From the NCBI RefSeq assembly GCF_016093275.1, contig NZ_JAEDAK010000001.1, forward strand, positions 124,001-188,000: DNA of 64,000 nt, in the 5' to 3' direction. The notes beneath the pieces were generated by a model. The model had not been told where the DNA came from. It did not search any database and saw only the letters and a program-made list of their open reading frames with translations. This DNA comes from Inhella proteolytica (GTDB lineage Bacteria; Pseudomonadota; Gammaproteobacteria; Burkholderiales; Burkholderiaceae_C). Positions 1 through 7,709 of the stretch are shown here, piece by piece. Numbering within the stretch: the first letter of the stretch is position 1; each line of letters begins with the position of its first letter. A program made the translations under genes and the position numbers.

Positions 1-14
1 CCTGCGCCGCCAGG

Positions 15-224
15 ATGCCGCCCCTGATTGCTCTGGAGCCCACCGTATGGAGCGCACTTCCAAGGCTGATTCGTATCCTGGCGTTGGGCGCTTGTGCCAG
101 CCCGCCTTCCGATGCTGACCGTGTCGCGGTGATGGCGGAGCGCGCCGCGGCCGCCTGCGGTCAGGTCCAGGTGGTTGAGGTACCGGTGGATGGCTTTCGC
201 TGCCATGCGACTCGTGCGCGCTGA
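15..224 (+). CDS. Possible small lipoprotein-like hypothetical protein, start uncertain
   Basis: I do not recognise this 69-codon reading frame. It is open to the left edge of the window, so it may be the tail of a longer gene. It contains a stretch ILALGAC followed by ASPPSDADR, which resembles a lipobox with the cysteine near residue 27. The first residues are not a typical signal peptide and no clear ribosome binding site can be seen. Base composition is similar to neighbouring genes. It could be a chance open frame in GC-rich DNA; confidence is low. Confidence 0.25.
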   Translation: MPPLIALEPTVWSALPRLIRILALGACASPPSDADRVAVMAERAAAACGQVQVVEVPVDGFRCHATRAR

Positions 225-243
225 CCCGTCACGGGGTGTCGCG

Positions 244-255
244 CCCCCCCCCCCC
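244..255. repeat. Run of 12 cytosines
   Basis: An uninterrupted C12 tract lies in the non-coding gap between the small frame ending at 224 and the ATP-grasp gene, 82 bases before its ATG. Tracts this long are prone to slippage in replication and in sequencing. Confidence 0.9.
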
Positions 256-337
256 GAATCGGGGCCCACCAGTCAAATGAGGCGAAATTTGTAAGCAGCG
301 GTGACACTTGTGGGCGCTGGCAACACAAGGGGGGCTT

Positions 338-1444
338 ATGAATCCGCTGTCAGCCATGCGGCAAGTCCGGGCACAGGGTGGCAAGCCCTTGGTGCGTCAG
401 TTGCGCGAACTCTTGGCCTGCCGCCTGCGCGCCAGTCCCATCGGTGTGTCGGAGTACTTTGCCTACGGACTCTGGTCGCCCGAACTTGGTCCGGATGAGT
501 TGCGGCAGTTCATCGGCTGGCGCCAAAGCGTGCTGCTGGACCAGACGTTGAATGACTCACGTTCGCGTGTGCTGGCCAATGACAAGCTCGTCAATTACCT
601 GATCCTGCAGCACCTGGGCCTACCCATGCCGCAGCCCCTGGCCACCTTCACTGCCGAGGGGCGCCGGATCGGCAATGAGACCGTGCTGCGCAGCCTGGAC
701 GACGTGAGACGCTGGCTGGACGGTGATGTCTATCCCTTCTACGTGAAGCCCATTTCCGCCGGCTACGGGCGGGGCGTGACGGGCGTGGCGGGCCGCGATG
801 GGCCTTCCTTGCGACTGCTGGATGACCGAACGCTCGCCCTGGAGGAGTTCCTGAAGGCGTTCGAATTTCCGCCTTACGGGGGCATGCTGTTCCAGCGTCC
901 GGTCCAGGCGCATCCGTCCATCGTGGCGCTGACCGGCTCGAAGGCGGTGTGCAGCGTGCGCTGTATCTGCCTGGTGACGCCTTCGGGGCCGCAGGTGCAT
1001 ACGGCGTTCTGGAAAATCGCCACCGGCAAGAACATGCTCGACAACTTTTCGCATGGCGACCTGGGCAACTGCCTGGGCGCGGTGGATGTGCGCAGTGGGC
1101 GCATCGAACGCGCCATAGCGCGGCTCGGGCCGGGCGGCCGAGTGGACCGTCATCCGGACACCGGCCAGCCCTTGGTGGGTTTTCAGCTGCCCGACTGGAC
1201 TGCTGCGCTGGACTTGGTGCATCGCGCCAGTGCCCATTTCCCGGGTCTGCGCTTGCAGAACTGGGACGTGGCGCTGTGCCCCGAGGGGCCGGTGCTGATC
1301 GAGCTCAACACCGAATCCGAGCTGGCCGTCCCGCAGGCCATTTCGGGCCGGGGCCTGATGGATGCGCGCCTGCGCGGCATGCTGGCCGAACTGGAGCAGG
1401 CTCAGGCGCGGCGGCGGGCCGCGGTGGCCGCGGGGCCGCGCTGA
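338..1444 (+). CDS. Sugar-transfer-associated ATP-grasp domain protein
   Basis: This 368-residue protein matches the ATP-grasp family found with sugar transferases (Pfam ATPgrasp_ST type). ATP-grasp enzymes join a carboxylate to a nucleophile through an acyl-phosphate. Seen in the sequence: FYVKPISAGYGRGV at about residues 134-147 supplies the nucleotide-binding lysine and glycine loop, and LIELNTESEL near residue 328 is the acidic metal-binding end of the fold. There is no signal peptide, so it should be cytoplasmic. The ATG at 338 is chosen over an in-frame GTG or ATG further up because a purine-rich AAGGGGGG lies about 5 bases before it. No glycan biosynthesis genes are next to it, so its substrate cannot be inferred. 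The family call is fairly sure, the role is not. Confidence 0.75.
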   Translation: MNPLSAMRQVRAQGGKPLVRQLRELLACRLRASPIGVSEYFAYGLWSPELGPDELRQFIGWRQSVLLDQTLNDSRSRVLANDKLVNYLILQHLGLPMPQPLATFTAEGRRIGNETVLRSLDDVRRWLDGDVYPFYVKPISAGYGRGVTGVAGRDGPSLRLLDDRTLALEEFLKAFEFPPYGGMLFQRPVQAHPSIVALTGSKAVCSVRCICLVTPSGPQVHTAFWKIATGKNMLDNFSHGDLGNCLGAVDVRSGRIERAIARLGPGGRVDRHPDTGQPLVGFQLPDWTAALDLVHRASAHFPGLRLQNWDVALCPEGPVLIELNTESELAVPQAISGRGLMDARLRGMLAELEQAQARRRAAVAAGPR

Positions 1445-1535
1445 CGAGCATGGCGGTGTGCGCTAGGCAGCGCGTCGGCGCGTACTGGGGCGTGGCCTCA
1501 GCTGGAAAAGCCCTCGAAGCGCAGCAGTTCGGCCG

Positions 1536-1670
1536 TCAGGCGTGGCCGCTGAAGAAGTGCAGATGCGCGCCAGCACTGCTGCTGGCCAGCGCCAGTTGCG
1601 TCCCGGGCGCGGCGGGCGTCAGCGCCGAGGCGAAGAGCGGGTGATCGCTCTGCGCCAGGGCGGTCGGCAT
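1536..1670 (-). CDS. Possible 44-residue frame or gene remnant downstream of mltB
   Basis: Four bases after the mltB stop an ATG opens a 44-codon frame whose residue use looks protein-like and which ends in HFFSGHA. A second frame, shifted by one base, continues past that stop with LTAELLRFEGFSS and its own TGA. Joined by one extra base, the two would read as one ordinary C-terminus. It may be a frameshifted remnant, a short real gene, or chance. No strong ribosome binding site precedes it. Confidence 0.25.
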   Translation of the reverse strand: MPTALAQSDHPLFASALTPAAPGTQLALASSSAGAHLHFFSGHA

Positions 1671-1671
1671 C

Positions 1672-2766
1672 TCAGGGCGTCTGACCGGCCTTGCGCAGCT
1701 GCCCCAGGCGCTCGCCCAGGGTGATGACCGCCAGGGCGTAATAGGCCGAGCGGTTGTAGCGCGTCAGCACATAGAAGTTGCGGCTGCCCAGCACAAAGGT
1801 GGGGGGCGCCACGCCGCCGTTCTCCAGTTGCACCAGGGCCCAGGGGCCAGGGTGGGGCAAGGCTTGAGTCAGGCCGGCGGCTTCCAGCGTGGCGGCGCCC
1901 CAGGTCGGGTCGATGTCCGGTGCCAGCAGGCGCGCGCGCTCGGTGGCGTCGGCCGGGGGGTCGGTGTAGACATGCGTGGCCTGTCCGGCCTGCCAGCCGT
2001 GGCGGGCCAGGAAATGTGCCACCGAGCCGATCGCGTCGGCCGGGTTGCCCACCAGATCGATGTGGCCATCGCCGTCGAAATCCACCGCGTAGCTGCGCCA
2101 GCTGCTGGGCATGAACTGGCCGTAGCCCATGGCGCCAGCAAAGCTGCCCTTGAAGCTGAAGGGCTCGCGCCCCTCCTGGCGGGCCAGCAGCAGGAACTCG
2201 ACCAGCTGCTCGCGGAAGAAGGGCGTGCGGTCGCTGCGGCCGCCAGGGAAGTCGAAGGCCAGGGTGGCCAGGGCGTCGAGCACCCGGAAGTTGCCCATGA
2301 TCTGGCCGTAGAAGGTCTCCACGCCCAGGATGCCCATCACCACCTCGGCGGGCACGCCGTAGTCCTTCTCGGCACGCGCCAGCGCTTCGGCGTTCTGCTC
2401 CCAGAAACGCAGGCCGGCTTGCAGGCGACGCGGCTCCACGAAGCGGTCGCGGTAGGCGGCCCAGTCCTTGGCCTGGCCGGGGGGCGCGGGGAGGATGAAC
2501 TGCGCGGCGCGCGGCTGGTACTGGGCTTGGCCCAGCAGGGCCAGCAGCTCGGCCTCGTTCCAGCCGGCCAGCGGGGCACCCGGGCGCACTTGCATTTGCA
2601 GCCATTCGCGCACGTCGCTGCGCTCGGCGTAGCGGCCCGGCTTCATGCCATGGGCGGGTTGGGCGGCAACGGAGAGCGGGGCCGGAGTTCGGGCAGGGGC
2701 GGCTTTTTTCTTGGGTGCCGCCAGGGCGGGGCTGAGCAACAGCGCGCCGGCAAGGGCCAGCGCCAT
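1672..2766 (-). CDS. mltB: Lytic murein transglycosylase B
   Basis: This GH103 enzyme cleaves the MurNAc-GlcNAc bond of peptidoglycan and leaves 1,6-anhydro ends, acting in the periplasm. The family core is complete: GILGVETFYGQIMGNF carries the likely catalytic Glu150, and SFAGAMGYGQFMPSSW and the VDFDGDGHIDLVGNPADAIGSVA-type segment follow. A hydrophobic signal peptide MALALAGALLLSPALAA starts at the ATG at 2766. There is no lipobox, so it is probably soluble, unlike E. coli MltB. A GTG at 2784 would add six residues. It follows the transglutaminase gene by about 26 bases, so cell-wall cutting is co-transcribed with the MoxR/DUF58/TgpA set. At 364 residues the length is normal for the family. 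Confidence 0.93.
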   Translation of the reverse strand: MALALAGALLLSPALAAPKKKAAPARTPAPLSVAAQPAHGMKPGRYAERSDVREWLQMQVRPGAPLAGWNEAELLALLGQAQYQPRAAQFILPAPPGQAKDWAAYRDRFVEPRRLQAGLRFWEQNAEALARAEKDYGVPAEVVMGILGVETFYGQIMGNFRVLDALATLAFDFPGGRSDRTPFFREQLVEFLLLARQEGREPFSFKGSFAGAMGYGQFMPSSWRSYAVDFDGDGHIDLVGNPADAIGSVAHFLARHGWQAGQATHVYTDPPADATERARLLAPDIDPTWGAATLEAAGLTQALPHPGPWALVQLENGGVAPPTFVLGSRNFYVLTRYNRSAYYALAVITLGERLGQLRKAGQTP

Positions 2767-2792
2767 GGGCAGGGCAGGGAACACGAAAACGA

Positions 2793-4841
2793 TCAGGAAG
2801 ACGGCGAGGAAGGGGGCGCAGTGTCGCCCAGGCCCCTGGGCAGGCTGCGCTGCAGGCCCCGCCACCAGGTCTGGCGCCAGCGCAGCGCCTGCCAGGGGCT
2901 GAGCTCGGCCTGCGGGCCGTAGCGGCGCTGCTCCAGCTGGGCCAGTTGGGCCTGCAGGGCGGCGGCGCGCGCGCCCCAATGCTGGCCGGCCAGGGCGGCC
3001 CAGCGCAGCGGCGCCTGGTGGGGCTGGGCCTGCGTCAGCCCCGCGCGCTGCAGCGCCCGCAGCGTGCGCTGGTGCAGGCGCACCCAGGGGTTGTGCTCGT
3101 GGGCGCGCCAGCGCATCCAGGCCAGGGCGCCCAGCGCCAGGCTGCCGATGGCAATGGCCACGGCGTGGCCCAGCGCCGTCCAGTCGGCCTCCTCGAAGCC
3201 GAGGCGGCGCAGCAGGTCGAACTGCTGGTCGCGCGCATAGCCCAGCACCCATTGCTGCCACTGCAGGTCCAGCGCCTCGCCGATGCGGCGCATGCGTGCC
3301 CACAGGGTGGGGTCGATGGCGTCCAGCGCGCCCCGCAGGGCGCCCGGCGGCGGGCTCAGGCGCTGGCTGCGCTCCACGCGCTCCGGAGCCACGGCGGCGG
3401 TGGGGTCGGCGCGCCGCCAACCGATCTGCGGCTGCCAGTACTCGATCCAGGCATGGGCATGGCTGTTGCGCACCACCGCCCAGCCATCTTGCAACTCTGG
3501 GTCCATGCCCTGGTAGCCCGTCACCAGCCGGGCCGGCACGCCGGCCGCGCGCAGGGCCACCACGGTGGCGGCGGCGTAGTGCTCGCAAAAGCCGGCGCGG
3601 CGGTCGAACCAGAACTCGTCGATCAGGTGCGGGCTGGCCTCGCCGTAGACGCCCGGGGTCAGGGTGTAGCGGAAGGGCTCGCGGCGGATGTGCGTGAGCA
3701 GTGCCGCCAGCAACTCGTCGGTGCTGCGACCCTGGGCCAGTTCGCGCGCCCAGGCCGTCAGGCGGGGGTTCAGCCCGGGTGGCAGGCGGCGCGCCGGGCG
3801 CAGGCTGGGATGCTCCTCAAACGGGCCGAGGCGGCTGCTGCTGAGCTGGGCCTCGTGCTGCAGGCGCAGGCGCTCGGTGATGGGCCGGTTGGCGATCCAG
3901 CTCAGCTCCGCGCTGCGGCGCAGCAGCAGGCTGGGCAGCTGCCACAGCTCGCCCGGCTGGCCGGCGTCGTACTCCAGCACCGGCAGCAGGGAGACGCGCT
4001 GGGGCTCCACCAGCATTTCGTAGCGCAGGGCGGGGCCGAGGCCACGCTGCCAGGCTTCGCCCGGCGGCAAAACAGTGCCCGGCGGGCGGGCCCGCCAGCT
4101 CAGGCCGTCGAAGTCCGTCAGCACCGGGCCGCGGAAATAGAGCCACTGCGGAGGCGGCAGGGTCTGGCCGTCGAGTGGGCGCAGGCGCAAGGCCACGGAG
4201 TCGTCGCTGGCCAGGGTGGCCACTTGGCCAAACTCCATTTCGTTCGACAGCCCGGTGCCTGCCGAAGCCGATGGCACACCCCAGAGCGGCGCCATGCGCG
4301 GGAACAGCAGGAACAGCAGCACCATCACCGGCAGGCCGTACAGCGTGGTGCGCGCGGCCTCGCGCGCGGCGATCTTCAGATGCGGCTGGCCCAGCGGCAT
4401 CTGTGCCAGCACCAGGCTGGTCAGCAGGCCCCAGACCGTGGCCACCGTCCACAGCGCCACCCACAGGGCCTGCGAGTGCAGGAACTGCGTCAGCACCAGA
4501 AAGAAGCCGAGGAAGAAGACCACGAAGGCGTCGCGCCGCTTGTGCATCTCCAGCAGCTTCAAGGCCATCAGCAGGGTCACCAGGGTTAGGCCCGCATCCC
4601 GGCCCACCAGTACCCCATGGCTGACCTTGGCAGCCCCACAGGCCGCCGCCAGGATCAGCATCAACAGCCAGCGGTTCGGCAGCGGCCGCGCGCCCCAGGC
4701 CAGCCAGACGCGCCAGCCCAGCAGCAGCAACAGGCTGGCACCGGCCCAAAGGGGGATGCGCAGCATGTGCGGTGCCACGGTCAGGGCCACTACGCACACG
4801 AGGAAGAGCGTGTCGCGGGTGTCGCGGCTGAGCTTTTGCAT
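2793..4841 (-). CDS. TgpA-like membrane transglutaminase (DUF3488 family)
   Basis: This 682-residue inner-membrane protein has about six N-terminal membrane segments within residues 10-190. A large periplasmic part follows, carrying a transglutaminase-like core at about 400-490, and another membrane segment lies near 555-575. The catalytic triad is visible: Cys419 in RRAGFCEHYAA, His463 in NSHAHAWIEYW and Asp479 in WRRADPTAA. The family includes Pseudomonas TgpA, an essential protein thought to act in cell-wall or envelope maintenance; its substrate is unknown. The ATG at 4841 lies 3 bases past the DUF58 stop, so the two are probably translationally coupled. Placement between DUF58 and MltB supports an envelope role. 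Confidence 0.93.
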   Translation of the reverse strand: MQKLSRDTRDTLFLVCVVALTVAPHMLRIPLWAGASLLLLLGWRVWLAWGARPLPNRWLLMLILAAACGAAKVSHGVLVGRDAGLTLVTLLMALKLLEMHKRRDAFVVFFLGFFLVLTQFLHSQALWVALWTVATVWGLLTSLVLAQMPLGQPHLKIAAREAARTTLYGLPVMVLLFLLFPRMAPLWGVPSASAGTGLSNEMEFGQVATLASDDSVALRLRPLDGQTLPPPQWLYFRGPVLTDFDGLSWRARPPGTVLPPGEAWQRGLGPALRYEMLVEPQRVSLLPVLEYDAGQPGELWQLPSLLLRRSAELSWIANRPITERLRLQHEAQLSSSRLGPFEEHPSLRPARRLPPGLNPRLTAWARELAQGRSTDELLAALLTHIRREPFRYTLTPGVYGEASPHLIDEFWFDRRAGFCEHYAAATVVALRAAGVPARLVTGYQGMDPELQDGWAVVRNSHAHAWIEYWQPQIGWRRADPTAAVAPERVERSQRLSPPPGALRGALDAIDPTLWARMRRIGEALDLQWQQWVLGYARDQQFDLLRRLGFEEADWTALGHAVAIAIGSLALGALAWMRWRAHEHNPWVRLHQRTLRALQRAGLTQAQPHQAPLRWAALAGQHWGARAAALQAQLAQLEQRRYGPQAELSPWQALRWRQTWWRGLQRSLPRGLGDTAPPSSPSS

Positions 4842-4844
4842 GGT

Positions 4845-5807
4845 CTAGGCCAGGGCCAGGCGTTCCAGTGCCTGGCGGCGCTGCTCGGCGCCTTGGCCGG
4901 GCGGCAGCTCGTAGCCGGGCAGGCGCAGGCCCCAGTCCTGGCCGTGCGAATCGGCCGCCAGCACCCAGGCGGTCAGGCGTTGCCAGCGCTTCTCGGTTTC
5001 CAGCCCTTGCGTCTGCGCAGCTTCCAGCCAACGCTGGCTGCCGCGCAGCGCGGCGCCGCGTTCCACCACCCAGAGCGGGGCATTCGGATCGCTGGCCTGG
5101 GCCTCTCGTTTCCACAGCACGTCGCGCAGGCGGTCGCCATCGCGCCAGCCGCGCAGCTGGTGAAAGTCTTCATCGCCCTGGCCGCTGCCGGCCTGCGGCG
5201 GGCCTTCGATGGCGCTGCCGGTCGGCAGGGGCGGGCAAGGGGTTTCCGCGGCCGGGTAGACCCACTGCTTGCTGGCCGGGCGCCAGTAGCTCCAGGCCAC
5301 GAAGAGGCCGAGCGGGAAGCGGGTTTCGATGCGCAGCAGCGGCAGCTCGTGCAGGCCGCGGGCCGGCGCGCGCCAGGCCAGGCGCAGTTCGGCGTGTCCT
5401 TCCGCCGGCACATCCACCCAGGCCAGGGTGGCGTTCTCGGCCTCGGCCAGACGCAGGCCCACGCCAAAGCGCGCACGGTCCGGGTTGTGCAAGCGGACCG
5501 CCAGCGGCAGGTCCTGGTCGGCATGGCCGGGTTCGGGCGGCTGCAGGGCCAGACGCAGGCCGCGCAGGTTCGCGTGCGTGGTGTGCATCGAGGCCAGCCC
5601 GGCGCCGCAGAGCAGAAAGGTCAGTGCGTAGCCCAGGCTCAGCTGGTCGTTGATGGAGGCCACCAGCAGCACCGCCTGCGTCAGCAAAAAGGCCGCGCCG
5701 ACCTTGGTGGGCACGATGTAGAGGTTGCGCTGGGTCAGCAGCTGGTCGTCGCGGGGCGGGTGGCGGGCGCTCCACCAGGCTCGCCAGCGCTGCTGGATCC
5801 AATTCAC
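4845..5807 (-). CDS. DUF58 domain protein
   Basis: This 320-residue membrane-anchored protein of the DUF58 family is usually found with MoxR ATPases. Two adjacent hydrophobic segments (about residues 26-65) are followed by a beta-rich region and the DUF58 signature DEDFHQLRGWRDGDRLRDVLW near residues 205-225. I chose the GTG at 5807 because it overlaps the MoxR stop by 4 bases (GTGA) and begins VNWIQQRWRAWW; frames reaching further upstream run into the MoxR gene. It probably acts as an assembly or scaffold partner for the ATPase upstream and the transglutaminase downstream. That partner role is family knowledge plus gene order, not something proved by the sequence. Confidence 0.9.
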   Translation of the reverse strand: MNWIQQRWRAWWSARHPPRDDQLLTQRNLYIVPTKVGAAFLLTQAVLLVASINDQLSLGYALTFLLCGAGLASMHTTHANLRGLRLALQPPEPGHADQDLPLAVRLHNPDRARFGVGLRLAEAENATLAWVDVPAEGHAELRLAWRAPARGLHELPLLRIETRFPLGLFVAWSYWRPASKQWVYPAAETPCPPLPTGSAIEGPPQAGSGQGDEDFHQLRGWRDGDRLRDVLWKREAQASDPNAPLWVVERGAALRGSQRWLEAAQTQGLETEKRWQRLTAWVLAADSHGQDWGLRLPGYELPPGQGAEQRRQALERLALA

Positions 5808-6736
5808 GGCAGCGGTACCGCCTCGATCAGGGCGCGCACCTGCTCCGCGCTGCCGCGGCCCGAGCCCGCGCGCGCCTTCAACCGGTGCGCCAGCACCTGC
5901 ACGGCCACCGATTGCAGATCCTCGGGCGAGACATGGGCGCGCCCCGCCAGCAGGGCCTTGGCGCGCGCGGCACGCAGCCAGGCCAGGCCGGCGCGGGGCG
6001 AGAGCCCCTCCACGAACCACTGCCCGCTGCGCGTCGCGTCCAGCAAGGATTGCAGGTAGTCCAGCAGCGCCGGGCTGACATGCAGCCCACGCGCCAGCGC
6101 TTGGGCGGCCTGCAGCTGGGTGGGGCTCATCACGGCCTGCAGCTCGGCCAGCTGCTCGCGGCTGTCGCGCCCGCTCAGCAGCTCGCGTTCGGCCGTGCGG
6201 TCGGGGTAGCCCAGGCGGATCGTCATCAGGAAGCGGTCCAGCTGCGACTCGGGCAGCGGGTAGGTGCCCAGCTGCTCGCTTGGGTTCTGCGTGGCAATGA
6301 CGAAGAAGGGCGAGGGCAGGGCGTGGCTCTGGCCTTCGATGGTGACCTGGCGCTCCTCCATCGCCTCCAGCAGCGCGCTCTGCGTCTTGGGGCCGGCGCG
6401 GTTGATTTCATCCGCCAGCAGCACCTGGGCGAACACCGGGCCGGGCTTGAAGCTGAACTGGCCGGCACTGCGGTCGAACACGTTGACGCCCAGCAGATCC
6501 GAGGGCAGCAGGTCGGCGGTGAACTGCACGCGCGCGAAGCGCAGGCCCAGGGTCAGCGAGAGTGCCTGCGCCAGCGTGGTCTTGCCCACGCCGGGCAGGT
6601 CTTCGATCAAGAGGTGCCCCCCCGCCACCAGGCAGGCCAGGCAGTCGGCCACCTGGGTCGGCTTGCCCTTGATCACCGTGCTAATCTGGTTTTGCACCTG
6701 CTGCAGCAGGGCCGTATCCAATGAGGGTGAGTGCAT
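5804..6736 (-). CDS. MoxR-family AAA+ ATPase
   Basis: This 310-residue AAA+ ATPase is of the MoxR group, whose members act as chaperone-like remodelling motors for partner complexes. Walker A is GVGKTT at residues 49-54, Walker B is LLADE at 106-110, and sensor motif ATQNPSEQLGTYPLPESQLDRF follows, all typical of the family. The ATG at 6736 is chosen because AAGG sits 8 bases upstream; an upstream in-frame ATG would run into the divergent deacetylase gene. It is the first gene of the four-gene set ending in mltB and overlaps DUF58 by 4 bases. The promoter must lie within or beyond the start of the divergent gene. Confidence 0.93.
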   Translation of the reverse strand: MHSPSLDTALLQQVQNQISTVIKGKPTQVADCLACLVAGGHLLIEDLPGVGKTTLAQALSLTLGLRFARVQFTADLLPSDLLGVNVFDRSAGQFSFKPGPVFAQVLLADEINRAGPKTQSALLEAMEERQVTIEGQSHALPSPFFVIATQNPSEQLGTYPLPESQLDRFLMTIRLGYPDRTAERELLSGRDSREQLAELQAVMSPTQLQAAQALARGLHVSPALLDYLQSLLDATRSGQWFVEGLSPRAGLAWLRAARAKALLAGRAHVSPEDLQSVAVQVLAHRLKARAGSGRGSAEQVRALIEAVPLP

Positions 6737-6757
6737 CGCCCGCACCTTAGCAAAGTC

Positions 6758-7699
6758 TTGAGCACCGCGTTCTTCACCCATCCGTCCTTCCTTCTGCACC
6801 AGATGGGTTCAGGGCACCCGGAATGCCCAGAGCGCCTGGAGGCCATTGCCGAGGCGCTGGAAGCCACCGGCTTGATCCATTACCTGGCGGTGCAGCAGGC
6901 CCGCGCCGCCAGCTGGGACGAACTGGCCCTGGCGCACGACCCGCAGTACCTGACCCGGCTGCGCGAACGCCTGGAGGCCGTCACCCAGGTGGTGCAACTG
7001 GACCCTGACACTGCGGCCAACCCGCATACGCTCACGGCGGCCTTGCACGCCGCCGGCGCGGCGTTGCAGGCCACCGAGCAGGTCATCAGCGGGCAGGTGC
7101 GCAACGCCTTTTGCGCCGTGCGCCCGCCCGGCCACCACGCCATGCGCGCGCGCGCCATGGGCTTTTGCTTCTTCGCGAACCTCGCGGTGGCGGTGCGCGC
7201 CGCGCTGCGCCGCCACGGCCTGAAGCGCGTGGCGGTGATCGACTTCGACGTGCACCACGGCAACGGCACCGAGGACGTGCTGGCCGACGACCCCGGCGTG
7301 CTGATGGTCGGCCTGTTCGAGCACCCGCTCTATCCCTTCAGCGGCGTGCCGCCCAAGGGCGGCAACATGCTGAACCTGCCCTTCCCAGCGCACACGGGCT
7401 CGCAGGAGATCCGCGAGGCCATCCGCGCCCACTGGCTACCGGCGCTGGAGCGCTACAAGCCCGAGATGCTCTTCATCTCGGCCGGCTTCGACGCCCACCA
7501 GCTCGACCCCCTGGGCCTGCTGCGCCTGACCGAGGTGGACTACGCCTGGATCACCGAGCAGCTGGTGGATGTGGCGGCGCGCCATGCACAGGGCCGCATC
7601 GTGTCCTGCCTGGAGGGCGGCTACCACCTGCATGCGCTGGCCCGCAGCGTGTGTGCCCATTTGCGCGTGCTGGTGCAGGCCGGCGGCGTGTCGATTTGA
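6758..7699 (+). CDS. Histone deacetylase family protein (acetylpolyamine/acetoin-type hydrolase)
   Basis: This is a zinc-dependent deacetylase of the HDAC/acetylpolyamine amidohydrolase superfamily. The N-terminal signature MGSGHPECPERL, the paired histidines RPPGHHAMR (126-127), the metal-site VIDFDVHHGNGTEDVL (Asp164, His166) and the later SAGFDAHQLDP are all present. In bacteria such enzymes act on acetylated small amines or proteins; the substrate here is unknown. Start choice: family members begin a few residues before THP, which favours the TTG at 6758 (MSTAFFTHP). A GTG at 6731 would overlap the divergent MoxR start and add nine residues. It is followed 10 bases later by the MscS gene. 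Confidence 0.88.
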   Translation: MSTAFFTHPSFLLHQMGSGHPECPERLEAIAEALEATGLIHYLAVQQARAASWDELALAHDPQYLTRLRERLEAVTQVVQLDPDTAANPHTLTAALHAAGAALQATEQVISGQVRNAFCAVRPPGHHAMRARAMGFCFFANLAVAVRAALRRHGLKRVAVIDFDVHHGNGTEDVLADDPGVLMVGLFEHPLYPFSGVPPKGGNMLNLPFPAHTGSQEIREAIRAHWLPALERYKPEMLFISAGFDAHQLDPLGLLRLTEVDYAWITEQLVDVAARHAQGRIVSCLEGGYHLHALARSVCAHLRVLVQAGGVSI

Positions 7700-7709
7700 A
7701 CGAGACCGT

